NCBI GenBank assembly: GCA_938008555.1
Contig: CALLKE010000116.1
Location: 1 to 6,725, forward strand
DNA from: an uncultured Pedobacter sp.
Lineage (GTDB): Bacteria; Bacteroidota; Bacteroidia; Sphingobacteriales; Sphingobacteriaceae
Length of the DNA stretch: 6,725 nt
Direction of reading: 5' to 3'
Shown here: piece after piece, positions 1 through 5,332 of the stretch
Numbering within the stretch: the stretch's first letter is position 1
Layout: each line of letters opens with the position of its first letter
Position numbers and translations under genes: made by a program
The notes under the pieces: model-generated
Seen by the model: the letters and a program-made list of their open reading frames with translations, nothing else
Databases searched by the model: none
What the model was told of the DNA's origin: nothing

Positions 1-63
1 TAGGGCTACTTTAAGAGATAATTTTCATGATACGGATAAAACCTCAAATTGATTTTTCTGACA

Positions 64-81
64 TACTATGTGCACATAGTA
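64..81. repeat. 18-bp perfect palindrome after the operon
   Basis: TACTATGTG followed by its exact reverse complement CACATAGTA forms a perfect dyad with no central gap. It lies 25 bp beyond the last lysis gene stop. As RNA it would be a 7-bp stem with a TGCA loop, but no U-run follows on the minus strand; on the plus strand only TATTTT follows after CCC. A perfect dyad centred on TGCA is typical of an operator for a dimeric helix-turn-helix regulator, but this is inference. Confidence 0.6.
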
Positions 82-84
82 CCC

Positions 85-98
85 TATTTTAGAAAATA
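85..98. repeat. AT-rich short inverted repeat
   Basis: TATTTT and AAAATA flank a 2-bp AG centre immediately beside the 18-bp palindrome. The arms are pure A/T, so it may simply reflect composition. It shows that the short interval after the operon is dense in symmetry, and together with the palindrome it could form part of a transcription end or control site. Confidence 0.3.
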
Positions 99-106
99 AT
101 TCAATT

Positions 107-361
107 TCAATATTTTTGGCAAGCTTCCAACTTGTCCAGCAAGGCCATGTAGTCTTGTAGTGCTGGGATCAGCGGGCTTTGTTCTGGTAACTCAGTCACC
201 GACTGCTCGATCTTATGCCATTCTTCTTGGGTGTAATGGGGATAAGCTGGACAGCTACTTTGGTTCTGCATCCCTACGCTTGCGCAGCCGCTCAAGCAGA
301 CCAGACTTACCCCCATCATGATAAGATTTATTTTGTTCATCCAGTTTTTCATAGGTTTCAT
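107..361 (-). CDS. Rz1-like outer-membrane lipoprotein spanin subunit (nested with Rz)
   Basis: The 84-residue product begins with a basic region (KPMKNWMNK), a hydrophobic core (about 11-22) and a lipobox, LSGC, with the acylated cysteine at residue 26. This predicts a lipoprotein signal processed by signal peptidase II. The mature part is about 59 residues, with scattered prolines (SCPAYPHY, LPEQSPLIPAL) rather than the very Pro-rich pattern of lambda Rz1. It overlaps the Rz-like gene over 255-361 in another reading frame, the hallmark of nested spanins. Family knowledge: Rz and Rz1 form a complex across the periplasm and fuse the two membranes in the last step of lysis. Start choice is uncertain: the ATG at 361, 352 or 340 could serve, and none has a strong Shine-Dalgarno. 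Two further cysteines, Cys37 and Cys81, may be periplasmic and could pair. Confidence 0.8.
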   Translation of the reverse strand: MKPMKNWMNKINLIMMGVSLVCLSGCASVGMQNQSSCPAYPHYTQEEWHKIEQSVTELPEQSPLIPALQDYMALLDKLEACQKY

Positions 362-482
362 GGAGCTCTATGTTTTCCTCGGCTTGTTCACGCTTCAACC
401 GTTCCCGACCCAGCATATAAGCTAAAAAGCTTTGACTGAATTCGCGCATAATCTGCAAAAATGCTGACAACCAAAGCGGCAT
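255..482 (-). CDS. Rz-like inner-membrane spanin subunit (putative)
   Basis: The 75-residue product has an N-terminal amphipathic to hydrophobic segment (about 1-25, LWLSAFLQIM to SFLAYMLG), then a charged helix (RERLKREQAEENIELHETYE) and a C-terminal LLERLRKRRD. This layout, a membrane anchor followed by a helical periplasmic part, resembles Rz-like i-spanins of endolysin cassettes. Arg13 and Glu14 interrupt the putative membrane segment, so the anchor is weaker than usual. The main support is genomic: it follows endolysin and holin, and the next gene, an outer-membrane lipoprotein, starts inside it in another frame, as lambda Rz1 does inside Rz. The start at 482 is 6 nt after the holin stop; in-frame TGA just upstream rules out a longer N-terminus. 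Its Shine-Dalgarno is poor, so coupling to the holin is likely. Confidence 0.72.
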   Translation of the reverse strand: MPLWLSAFLQIMREFSQSFLAYMLGRERLKREQAEENIELHETYEKLDEQNKSYHDGGKSGLLERLRKRRDAEPK

Positions 483-488
483 TATGTT

Positions 489-680
489 TCAAGACTTCTG
501 ATCAATTTTGGTCTGCGTGTTTTTATTCATCACGCGACCCACCACATATGCGATCACCATGGCTGCAATACTGGCTACCGATGCTTCATTGAGGTTAAGC
601 CCCAATTCTGATGCGCCTGCAACAGCGATGCTGCCGATTAAGGTTGCCCAAAATTCAGTGGTTTTAATGCCTGGTTTCAT
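489..680 (-). CDS. Holin candidate with two membrane helices
   Basis: The 63-residue protein has two hydrophobic helices, at about 10-28 (FWATLIGSIAVAGA) and about 33-50 (ASVASIAAMVIAYVVG), joined by a short polar turn (ELGLNLNE). It ends with a charged tail (RVMNKNTQTKIDQK). Two membrane segments, small size and position right after a signal-less endolysin fit a class II holin, which assembles in the inner membrane and opens large holes at the lysis time. No named family is certain from sequence alone. The ATG at 680 is preceded by TGGAGA at 6 nt spacing, a good site. The gap to the endolysin stop is 22 nt, the largest in the operon, and the gap to the Rz-like gene is 6 nt. Confidence 0.8.
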   Translation of the reverse strand: MKPGIKTTEFWATLIGSIAVAGASELGLNLNEASVASIAAMVIAYVVGRVMNKNTQTKIDQKS

Positions 681-686
681 AGATTT

Positions 687-692
687 TCTCCA
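687..692 (-). promoter_or_regulatory. Ribosome binding site of the holin gene
   Basis: TGGAGA lies 6 nt before the ATG at 680, inside the 22-nt gap after the endolysin stop. Confidence 0.65.
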
Positions 693-702
693 ATGTTAAA
701 GT

Positions 703-1218
703 TTATGCATAAGCTCGTTTCAGCCATCCTTTGAGGAACTTGGCCCGTCGTGGTTGAGTTGCGGCGAGTGTTCGATAATATCCAGCGGCTTCAGATTTCA
801 AGGCTGCAAGCAAGTCGCTCAGATCGGCTTTATTAATGGCCGCTAAAGTCATGGGACCTAACACACCATCCTCAGCAATATCTTGCCCTGTGGATTTTAA
901 AGCCCGTTGGACAAGTCTATGCGCCCAAGACGATCCCATGTTCACCGCTAGATCAAAGACCTTGGTAGCAAGATTGACGTCTTTGATATCTTTATAAAGC
1001 TGAGGCTCCCAAAAATCGCGTTTATATATCGCTTTGGCCTGCTCAACTGTTAAAGCATTAACATCAATATCAGGGTAACTGCGTTTTGAAATGCCGAATT
1101 TGGTCTCACCGCCGTCATCGTCTATATCATTGCTATAACCACCTTCATGAGCTAATACAAAGCTAACGGCATGTTCAAAGTGTTCATCGGTTATGGGTAG
1201 TGTGGGTTTATTTGCCAT
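703..1218 (-). CDS. Endolysin, GH108 family lysozyme (ZliS-like) with peptidoglycan-binding C-terminus
   Basis: The 171-residue protein should cleave the glycan strands of peptidoglycan to lyse the host. Residues 20-45 read LAHEGGYSN, then acidic and Gly residues, then GGETKFGIS. This is the GH108 signature, with Glu25 in the HEGGY motif as the presumed catalytic acid. The segment FDLAVNMGSSWAHRLVQRAL (about 88-107), then a GQDIAEDGVLGPMT loop, matches the helical C-terminal binding domain (PG_binding_3 type) that usually follows. No signal peptide or N-terminal membrane segment is present, so it is a canonical endolysin released by a holin. The ATG at 1218 gives MANKPTLP and has GGAGG 12 nt upstream. 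An ATG at 1299 would add 27 residues buried in the upstream gene and off-family, so I reject it. Confidence 0.92.
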   Translation of the reverse strand: MANKPTLPITDEHFEHAVSFVLAHEGGYSNDIDDDGGETKFGISKRSYPDIDVNALTVEQAKAIYKRDFWEPQLYKDIKDVNLATKVFDLAVNMGSSWAHRLVQRALKSTGQDIAEDGVLGPMTLAAINKADLSDLLAALKSEAAGYYRTLAATQPRRAKFLKGWLKRAYA

Positions 1219-1465
1219 GACTGATTCTTGCCTCCAAATCGTTAAGTTCTTCATGAAGGGAGATAATGCGCTCTTCGAGCCGAAAGACTTTTTCTGCAAG
1301 CTGCTGGTTCTTTTGAAACCATTCCTCCTGCATCACAACCCTTGTATCCAGTTTTGCTGCCCACCATATGGCGGTTAGTGTTTGTAAAATCATTGCAACG
1401 ACAAGGCCTATAGGGATTTTGCGATCCCATTGCCACCTTGTGAGCATATTCGTTTTATTGGTCAT
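1208..1465 (-). CDS. Small single-pass membrane protein with coiled coil, unknown role near lysis genes
   Basis: I do not recognise a characterised homologue. The 85-residue product has a basic N-terminus (KTNMLTRWQWDRK), one strong membrane segment at about 17-36, then a soluble helix. In residues 56-81 hydrophobic residues fall at 56, 60, 63, 67, 70, 74, 77 and 81, a perfect 4-3 heptad series, so a dimeric or trimeric coiled coil is likely. The N-terminal WxxDRKIPIGL pattern is like small membrane proteins beside endolysin genes in proteobacterial prophages, from memory only. A longer reading from the ATG at 1495 would add 10 residues, but the ATG at 1465 has an excellent GAGGGAG site 6 nt upstream and is preferred. 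It overlaps D by 11 nt and the endolysin by 11 nt. Possible roles are an antiholin, a holin partner or a spanin-like accessory. Confidence 0.78.
   Translation of the reverse strand: MTNKTNMLTRWQWDRKIPIGLVVAMILQTLTAIWWAAKLDTRVVMQEEWFQKNQQLAEKVFRLEERIISLHEELNDLEARISHGK
1231..1235 (-). promoter_or_regulatory. Ribosome binding site of the endolysin gene
   Basis: GGAGG (in TTGGAGG) lies 12 nt before the ATG at 1218. The spacing is longer than the best range, which may keep endolysin synthesis modest. It decides against the longer reading from 1299. Confidence 0.6.
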
Positions 1466-2444
1466 CCGTATCTCCCTCAAAATCACGTGAAGCATCGATA
1501 GTGGTGCGATAACCGCTGCTATCTAACGTGTGCTCTGCACGTGTTATTATCCAGTCGCTCGGAATGCCGGAACGAAATCCCGATAAGTAAATTTTGGATT
1601 CCGCTACCAGATCGCTGCGACCTGCTAAGGTTATATTCAAGGTTTGCGTGCCACGTGTCAGGCGCTCGAGTTTTGCTTGTGCCGCAGCCTTGGCTAATCC
1701 TGAATTGGGATAGACGCCGCGCATGGTATGAACGGGATCGCCATCACCAGCTTTCTCTTCTACGGGCTCGGCTTTATCAGGGTCATGCCAATAGCAAATA
1801 ACAGAAGCTTGACGGTCACGTTCGGCAAAGGTGACCCTCCAGCTTGAGACTTCTTTTAAATCAATGGTGCTACCGCCAATTAACTGCCCGGTAAAAGATT
1901 TCGCCTTACCTTCAGGGACAAATAACAAAAACCCATTGGCGGGTTTACTGATGGCACCATGAAGCTGTGCAAGGCGGGACAATAAATGCATATCGCTTTC
2001 AGCGGTTTGATCAATATGCGGCAATAAAATATTCGCAAATTGCGAGGCGATGCGTGGTTCATAGCCGTGTTTGGCCGCAATGGTGCTCACCAAATCACCA
2101 ATGGTTTTTTGATGCCACTCATCAGTTTTTTGTGATTTAAAGGAGGCTTTTAAATCAGCGGCATGGCCTTTAATTTTCATGACTTGGGGATGGCCTTCAA
2201 GCGTGACTTCATCAATAATATAAAGCCCCATGGAGACAAGGCCGGTTTCAACATAACCTAAATGCACTTGCAATTTACTGCCTGAGGAAGGCATTTCAAT
2301 GAGGGAATCACGATCATCTAAACAAATTTCTACACTATCGCTAGTAATGCCTGCTTCATCAGTGATGCGAAGTGAGATCAGCCTTTGTTTAATGAGGCCT
2401 GTGATGAGAGCTCCTTGAGCCCAAATGTTAAAATCCGGAGTCAT
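1455..2444 (-). CDS. D: Baseplate hub protein, gpD-like (phage late control D family)
   Basis: This 329-residue protein belongs to the gpD family, related in fold to T4 gp27 and to the N-terminal part of VgrG. The family forms the trimeric hub that connects the tail tube with the spike. Supporting segments are the N-terminal MTPDFNIWAQG, the DSVEICLDDRDSLI and VHLGYVETG region (about 36-70), the YIIDEVTLEGHP segment (about 75-85), an Ala-Asp-rich helix with SDMHLLSRLA (about 153-165), and a C-terminal RAEHTLDSSGYRTTI strand. It is shorter than P2 gpD (about 387). The start follows the X stop by one base, with only a weak GTGGGA Shine-Dalgarno. Its last 11 nt overlap the start of the next gene. 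The name late control D is historical and does not mean it regulates transcription. Confidence 0.93.
   Translation of the reverse strand: MTPDFNIWAQGALITGLIKQRLISLRITDEAGITSDSVEICLDDRDSLIEMPSSGSKLQVHLGYVETGLVSMGLYIIDEVTLEGHPQVMKIKGHAADLKASFKSQKTDEWHQKTIGDLVSTIAAKHGYEPRIASQFANILLPHIDQTAESDMHLLSRLAQLHGAISKPANGFLLFVPEGKAKSFTGQLIGGSTIDLKEVSSWRVTFAERDRQASVICYWHDPDKAEPVEEKAGDGDPVHTMRGVYPNSGLAKAAAQAKLERLTRGTQTLNITLAGRSDLVAESKIYLSGFRSGIPSDWIITRAEHTLDSSGYRTTIDASRDFEGDTDDQ
1472..1478 (-). promoter_or_regulatory. Ribosome binding site deciding the start of the small membrane protein
   Basis: GAGGGAG on the minus strand lies 6 nt before the ATG at 1465 and inside the end of gene D. It favours that ATG over the upstream ATG at 1495. 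Confidence 0.75.
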
Positions 2445-2445
2445 C

Positions 2446-2652
2446 TTAATCCCACAATTTTATGGTTGGCTTGGCGGAAGCTTTTTTAATTTCGGGCAGA
2501 TTAATCAAAAGACCTGCAGGTAAAAAACTACCCCATTCAGCAAGCTCAGGGTTAGCCGTTAAAACAATTTCAACAGCACCCGATTGAAACCCATAATGCT
2601 TCCAGCAGATCCAATCGAGCATATCGTTTTCTTTGGTGCGGTAGCGTGTCAT
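2446..2652 (-). CDS. X: Tail protein X-like, LysM-type baseplate protein
   Basis: This 68-residue protein equals P2 gpX (about 67) in size and pattern: a short N-terminal basic strand, the DMLDWICWKHYG helix, the VLTANPELAEWG segment with the conserved Asn-Pro, an LPAG turn, a NLPEI strand and a C-terminal LWD. The family has a LysM-like fold and is thought to sit at the baseplate hub, possibly touching peptidoglycan or stabilising the hub and spike. The gene starts at a TAATG junction with the U stop. In P2 the X gene lies next to L, near the lysis genes, while here it lies between U and D, an order seen in other P2-like and WO-type tails. Confidence 0.92.
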   Translation of the reverse strand: MTRYRTKENDMLDWICWKHYGFQSGAVEIVLTANPELAEWGSFLPAGLLINLPEIKKASAKPTIKLWD

Positions 2653-3032
2653 TATTCTTCACCGTATCGTTCAAGGCTTAATCTAAATTCAATTTTTCGG
2701 GGTATACCGTCCGCTAAAAAAGTAGTTTGAGTTTCTTCAATTTGAATAATGACAAAACGTCCTAAGACTTCGCCCAAACCATTAATCAACATCAGTGGCT
2801 CTTGTCGGCTAGCAGCATCGCGCATTGCATTGATTTGCCCTAAACCGCCACGAAAATGCGGATAAATGACGCCGTCTAAATCAATACGGTCTGAGCCTTG
2901 ACCAACTGCCTGAAGTAATGGTTCTTGGCCAATGCGTTCTATAGAAGGCCATCGATATTCACTGCTGCGCTTTAAACTTTGGTAAGCACCTGTGTTTAAA
3001 GAAAAGCGATAAGGACCCAAAGCAAGCATCAT
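2652..3032 (-). CDS. U: Tail completion/tube-terminator protein, gpU-like
   Basis: This 126-residue protein matches the P2 gpU family from its first residues: MMLALG at the start, then a Tyr-Gln ... SSEYRWPSIERIG segment, a hydrophobic VIYPHFRGG-type turn, and FLADGIPRKIEFRLSLERY near the C-terminus. In P2, gpU is a small structural protein needed to complete the tail. The start is ATGATG at 3032-3027; the first ATG overlaps the tape-measure stop (ATGA) and gives the family's usual MM beginning, so I keep 3032 rather than 3029. No strong Shine-Dalgarno is present, only a G-rich run, so translational coupling to T is likely. Confidence 0.93.
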   Translation of the reverse strand: MMLALGPYRFSLNTGAYQSLKRSSEYRWPSIERIGQEPLLQAVGQGSDRIDLDGVIYPHFRGGLGQINAMRDAASRQEPLMLINGLGEVLGRFVIIQIEETQTTFLADGIPRKIEFRLSLERYGEE

Positions 3033-5332
3033 GGCAGCGCCCCCACAGGATCATATAATGCCCCGCGCGATTGTTCTTTTAAGCGCCGCATGACTTCATC
3101 TGCTACAGCTTTTGAATCTTGATTCGGTGAGGCTTGAACATTGATATTAAAACTATTGTTTTGGGTGTTATTTTGAGCGGTTTTTTGTGCAAGCGGTAAG
3201 GGTTGTTTAAGCGCATCACTGACTGGTTGCATAGCGGTAACGGGGAGCTCTGGTACTTCTTTTTTACCCCACATTTTCTCCCAAAAACCACCCACCGATT
3301 TAAACGGCTTTTTGATTTTCTCCCAAAAGCTATTGAGCCAATTGCCAAAGGCTTCCCATACAGGCTTAATAGGTTCCCAAATGGTCATGAAGAAGCTTTT
3401 GACGCTCTCCCAATTGGTAATCACCAAGGTTGCCGCAATGGCTATTCCGCCGACAATAGCACCAACAGGGTTACTCATCATGGCAACCGTTAAAGCACGA
3501 AAGCCTGTAATGACTGCTGGAAAGACCCTGGAAGCTAAAGCCATGAATGAGCTACCTAATGCTTGCAAAGCCCCACCAAAAGCAAGTGCCCCCATGCGTA
3601 CTGCGGTAATCAGCGAAGCGCTATTCACACCAATAAAGCCAGCTTTAACAAGCGTAATGGTAATTAAAAGAGCACGCCAAGCTGTCGCTAGTGCCAAGGC
3701 ACCCCCTTGAATAAAGGTCCACGCATAGCCAAGTGCAATGGCAGCTATTTTCCCTCCAATCAAAGCAGCTGTTACCCCCATAATTAATTTGGTTAAAATG
3801 GGATGCTGTTCAGCAAAGCCTGCCATTTGAGTGGTTGCAGTGCGCAGGACCTTAACCAGAGCATTGAGAGGTGGTAAAAGCACTGAGCCTAAATTCATAC
3901 CGACTTCTGCAAGTCCGTTTTTTAGAAGCTGTAAATTATTGGCTGTGGTGTTGGCACGATTGGCAAATTCACGCTGCATGGAGCCCGCAAACTTGGTCTC
4001 ATCATTGATCATGTTCACGGCTTTTTTGTACTCGTTGAGGCTTCCCACCAGCAGAGCCACATCATCTTGATATTCCATACCAAACAGATCAAAGAGGATT
4101 CCGGAGCGTTTTTGCTTATCCATTTTCTCCATGGCCTCAAGGAATTTAACCAAAGCCCCTTGAGCATCTTGGCCGATATCTTTTTCCAGCTGTTTGGCAC
4201 TCATCCCCATTTGACGTAAGGCATCTTGAAATTTTTTGCCTTGCTTACCAGCTGTTTGAAGTTTACTGAGCATGGCGTTAATGGCAGTTCCTGCCTTTTC
4301 AGGAGCTTTGCCAAGGCTGATAAAAGCACCGGCAAGAGCGCTTGCTTGTACAGCGGTTAAACCAAATTGCCGTGCCGTACCACCGATACGATTCAGCGCC
4401 GGTACCATATCTTTGGCCTTGGCTGCGGTATTATCAGAGAGGTAATTGATTGCGTCCCCAAGTTTTGTCATCTCAGTGATGGGGATTTGATAAACGTTAG
4501 CAAGCTTTGCCATAGCATCACCGGCTTCTTCTGCTGACATATCAAAAGCAGTGGCCATCTTTGCAACGGTATTGGTGAATGACGATAAATCTTTTGCGGC
4601 AATACCAAGCTGCCCGCCACTTGCAGCAATCTGTGCAAGTCCTGCAGCTGAAAGTGGAATCTCCCGTGACATGATTTTTAGGGTTTCGCCTAACTTCTGA
4701 AGGCCATCTGGGGTGTCAAAATTAACAACTTTTCGTACATCAGCCATGGCGCTTTCAAAATCGATCGCAGCTTTAATAGGGGCAGTAAATGTTGCGCCGA
4801 GCGCCACCGCATCGAACATTTGGCCGCGCAGATTAGCGCGCTGGGCAAGTATCCCTTGGCGTTTTTGCATCAAGCGATCAAGGGCTACATAATGGCCTTT
4901 AAGTTTTTCGATAGACGAACCGAGCTTGGTTTGCTGCGCAATAAGACCTTGAATATCTTGACCGGATTTTTGAATTTCATTATCAAGATTATGAAGAGCT
5001 TCACGTTTTTGCAAGTATGCCGTTTTAGCTTTAAGCGCTGCTGTTTTAGAGCGCTCAAATTCTGCAACCAAGGCTTTGCTGGGGTTAGCAGTGGCTGCCA
5101 TCTGCATAGCAAGAGATTTAACTTGGTTTTCAGCTTCCATCCAAGCCCGTTTAGCAAGTAAGGTATCACGTTGTAATTGCTGGAATTTGCCGACGGTTTT
5201 TCCTGAGGATTCAAGTTGCTTAATGGCCTGACCGAGTCGATTAAGCTGGGATGCCCCTTGAGCCATAGTGGCGCCAAAATTTCCCTTTAAGGCAGCACCG
5301 ATAACAACGGATAAAGTATGAATGGCGGTCAT
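3029..5332 (-). CDS. T: Tail tape measure protein, gpT-like
   Basis: This 767-residue protein is the longest in the window and close to P2 gpT (about 815). It acts as the ruler around which the tail tube polymerises and is later released into the host envelope. Residues about 25-175 are helical and charged with coiled-coil character. Around 190-203 is the DFESAMADVRKVV motif that opens the TP901/PhageMin_Tail core, which runs to about 440 and includes GQLGIAAKDL and LGKAPEKAGTAINAM. Residues about 505-640 form a long Ala/Gly/Leu-rich hydrophobic region with several potential membrane segments. Residues 641-688 hold seven tryptophans, followed by a polar Gln/Asn-rich stretch (709-730) and a short conserved-looking C-terminus. 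The ATG at 5332 overlaps the E' stop (ATGA) and is preceded by AGGGAG at 5349-5344. Its stop overlaps gene U in the same way. Confidence 0.95.
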   Translation of the reverse strand: MTAIHTLSVVIGAALKGNFGATMAQGASQLNRLGQAIKQLESSGKTVGKFQQLQRDTLLAKRAWMEAENQVKSLAMQMAATANPSKALVAEFERSKTAALKAKTAYLQKREALHNLDNEIQKSGQDIQGLIAQQTKLGSSIEKLKGHYVALDRLMQKRQGILAQRANLRGQMFDAVALGATFTAPIKAAIDFESAMADVRKVVNFDTPDGLQKLGETLKIMSREIPLSAAGLAQIAASGGQLGIAAKDLSSFTNTVAKMATAFDMSAEEAGDAMAKLANVYQIPITEMTKLGDAINYLSDNTAAKAKDMVPALNRIGGTARQFGLTAVQASALAGAFISLGKAPEKAGTAINAMLSKLQTAGKQGKKFQDALRQMGMSAKQLEKDIGQDAQGALVKFLEAMEKMDKQKRSGILFDLFGMEYQDDVALLVGSLNEYKKAVNMINDETKFAGSMQREFANRANTTANNLQLLKNGLAEVGMNLGSVLLPPLNALVKVLRTATTQMAGFAEQHPILTKLIMGVTAALIGGKIAAIALGYAWTFIQGGALALATAWRALLITITLVKAGFIGVNSASLITAVRMGALAFGGALQALGSSFMALASRVFPAVITGFRALTVAMMSNPVGAIVGGIAIAATLVITNWESVKSFFMTIWEPIKPVWEAFGNWLNSFWEKIKKPFKSVGGFWEKMWGKKEVPELPVTAMQPVSDALKQPLPLAQKTAQNNTQNNSFNINVQASPNQDSKAVADEVMRRLKEQSRGALYDPVGALP

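Larger units (their letters stand above)
1..106. other. Intergenic region downstream of the lysis cassette
   Basis: Apart from the palindrome and AT-rich repeat, this AT-rich stretch has no clear gene. A plus-strand frame is open from base 2 to a TGA at 50-52 and could be the end of a convergent gene entering from the left, but 16 codons cannot show this. A 21-codon plus-strand frame from the ATG at 27 is probably chance. No strong intrinsic terminator for the leftward operon is seen. Confidence 0.5.

Noticed and set aside
2..52. 3' end of a convergent plus-strand gene
   Set aside because: Sixteen open codons ending in TGA are too few to support a gene without upstream sequence.
64..81. Palindrome as a standard intrinsic terminator of the leftward operon
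   Set aside because: The stem is AT-rich and no U-run follows on the minus strand, so it is kept as a palindrome of unknown role.
703..1299. Longer endolysin starting at 1299
   Set aside because: The extra 27 residues lie inside the upstream gene, do not resemble the family, and the ATG at 1218 has a GGAGG upstream and a typical N-terminus.
1208..1495. Longer form of the small membrane protein starting at 1495
   Set aside because: The ATG at 1465 has a strong GAGGGAG at ideal spacing, while 1495 would overlap gene D by 41 nt.
3312..3710. Plus-strand 132-codon open frame opposite the tape measure gene
   Set aside because: It is the antisense shadow of the hydrophobic, Ala-rich part of T, with low-complexity composition and no family resemblance. 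The other plus-strand frames are likewise shadows.
4885..5277. Minus-strand 130-codon frame inside the tape measure gene
   Set aside because: It lies wholly within T in another frame, has a biased Lys/Leu/Asn composition, and no recognisable motif.
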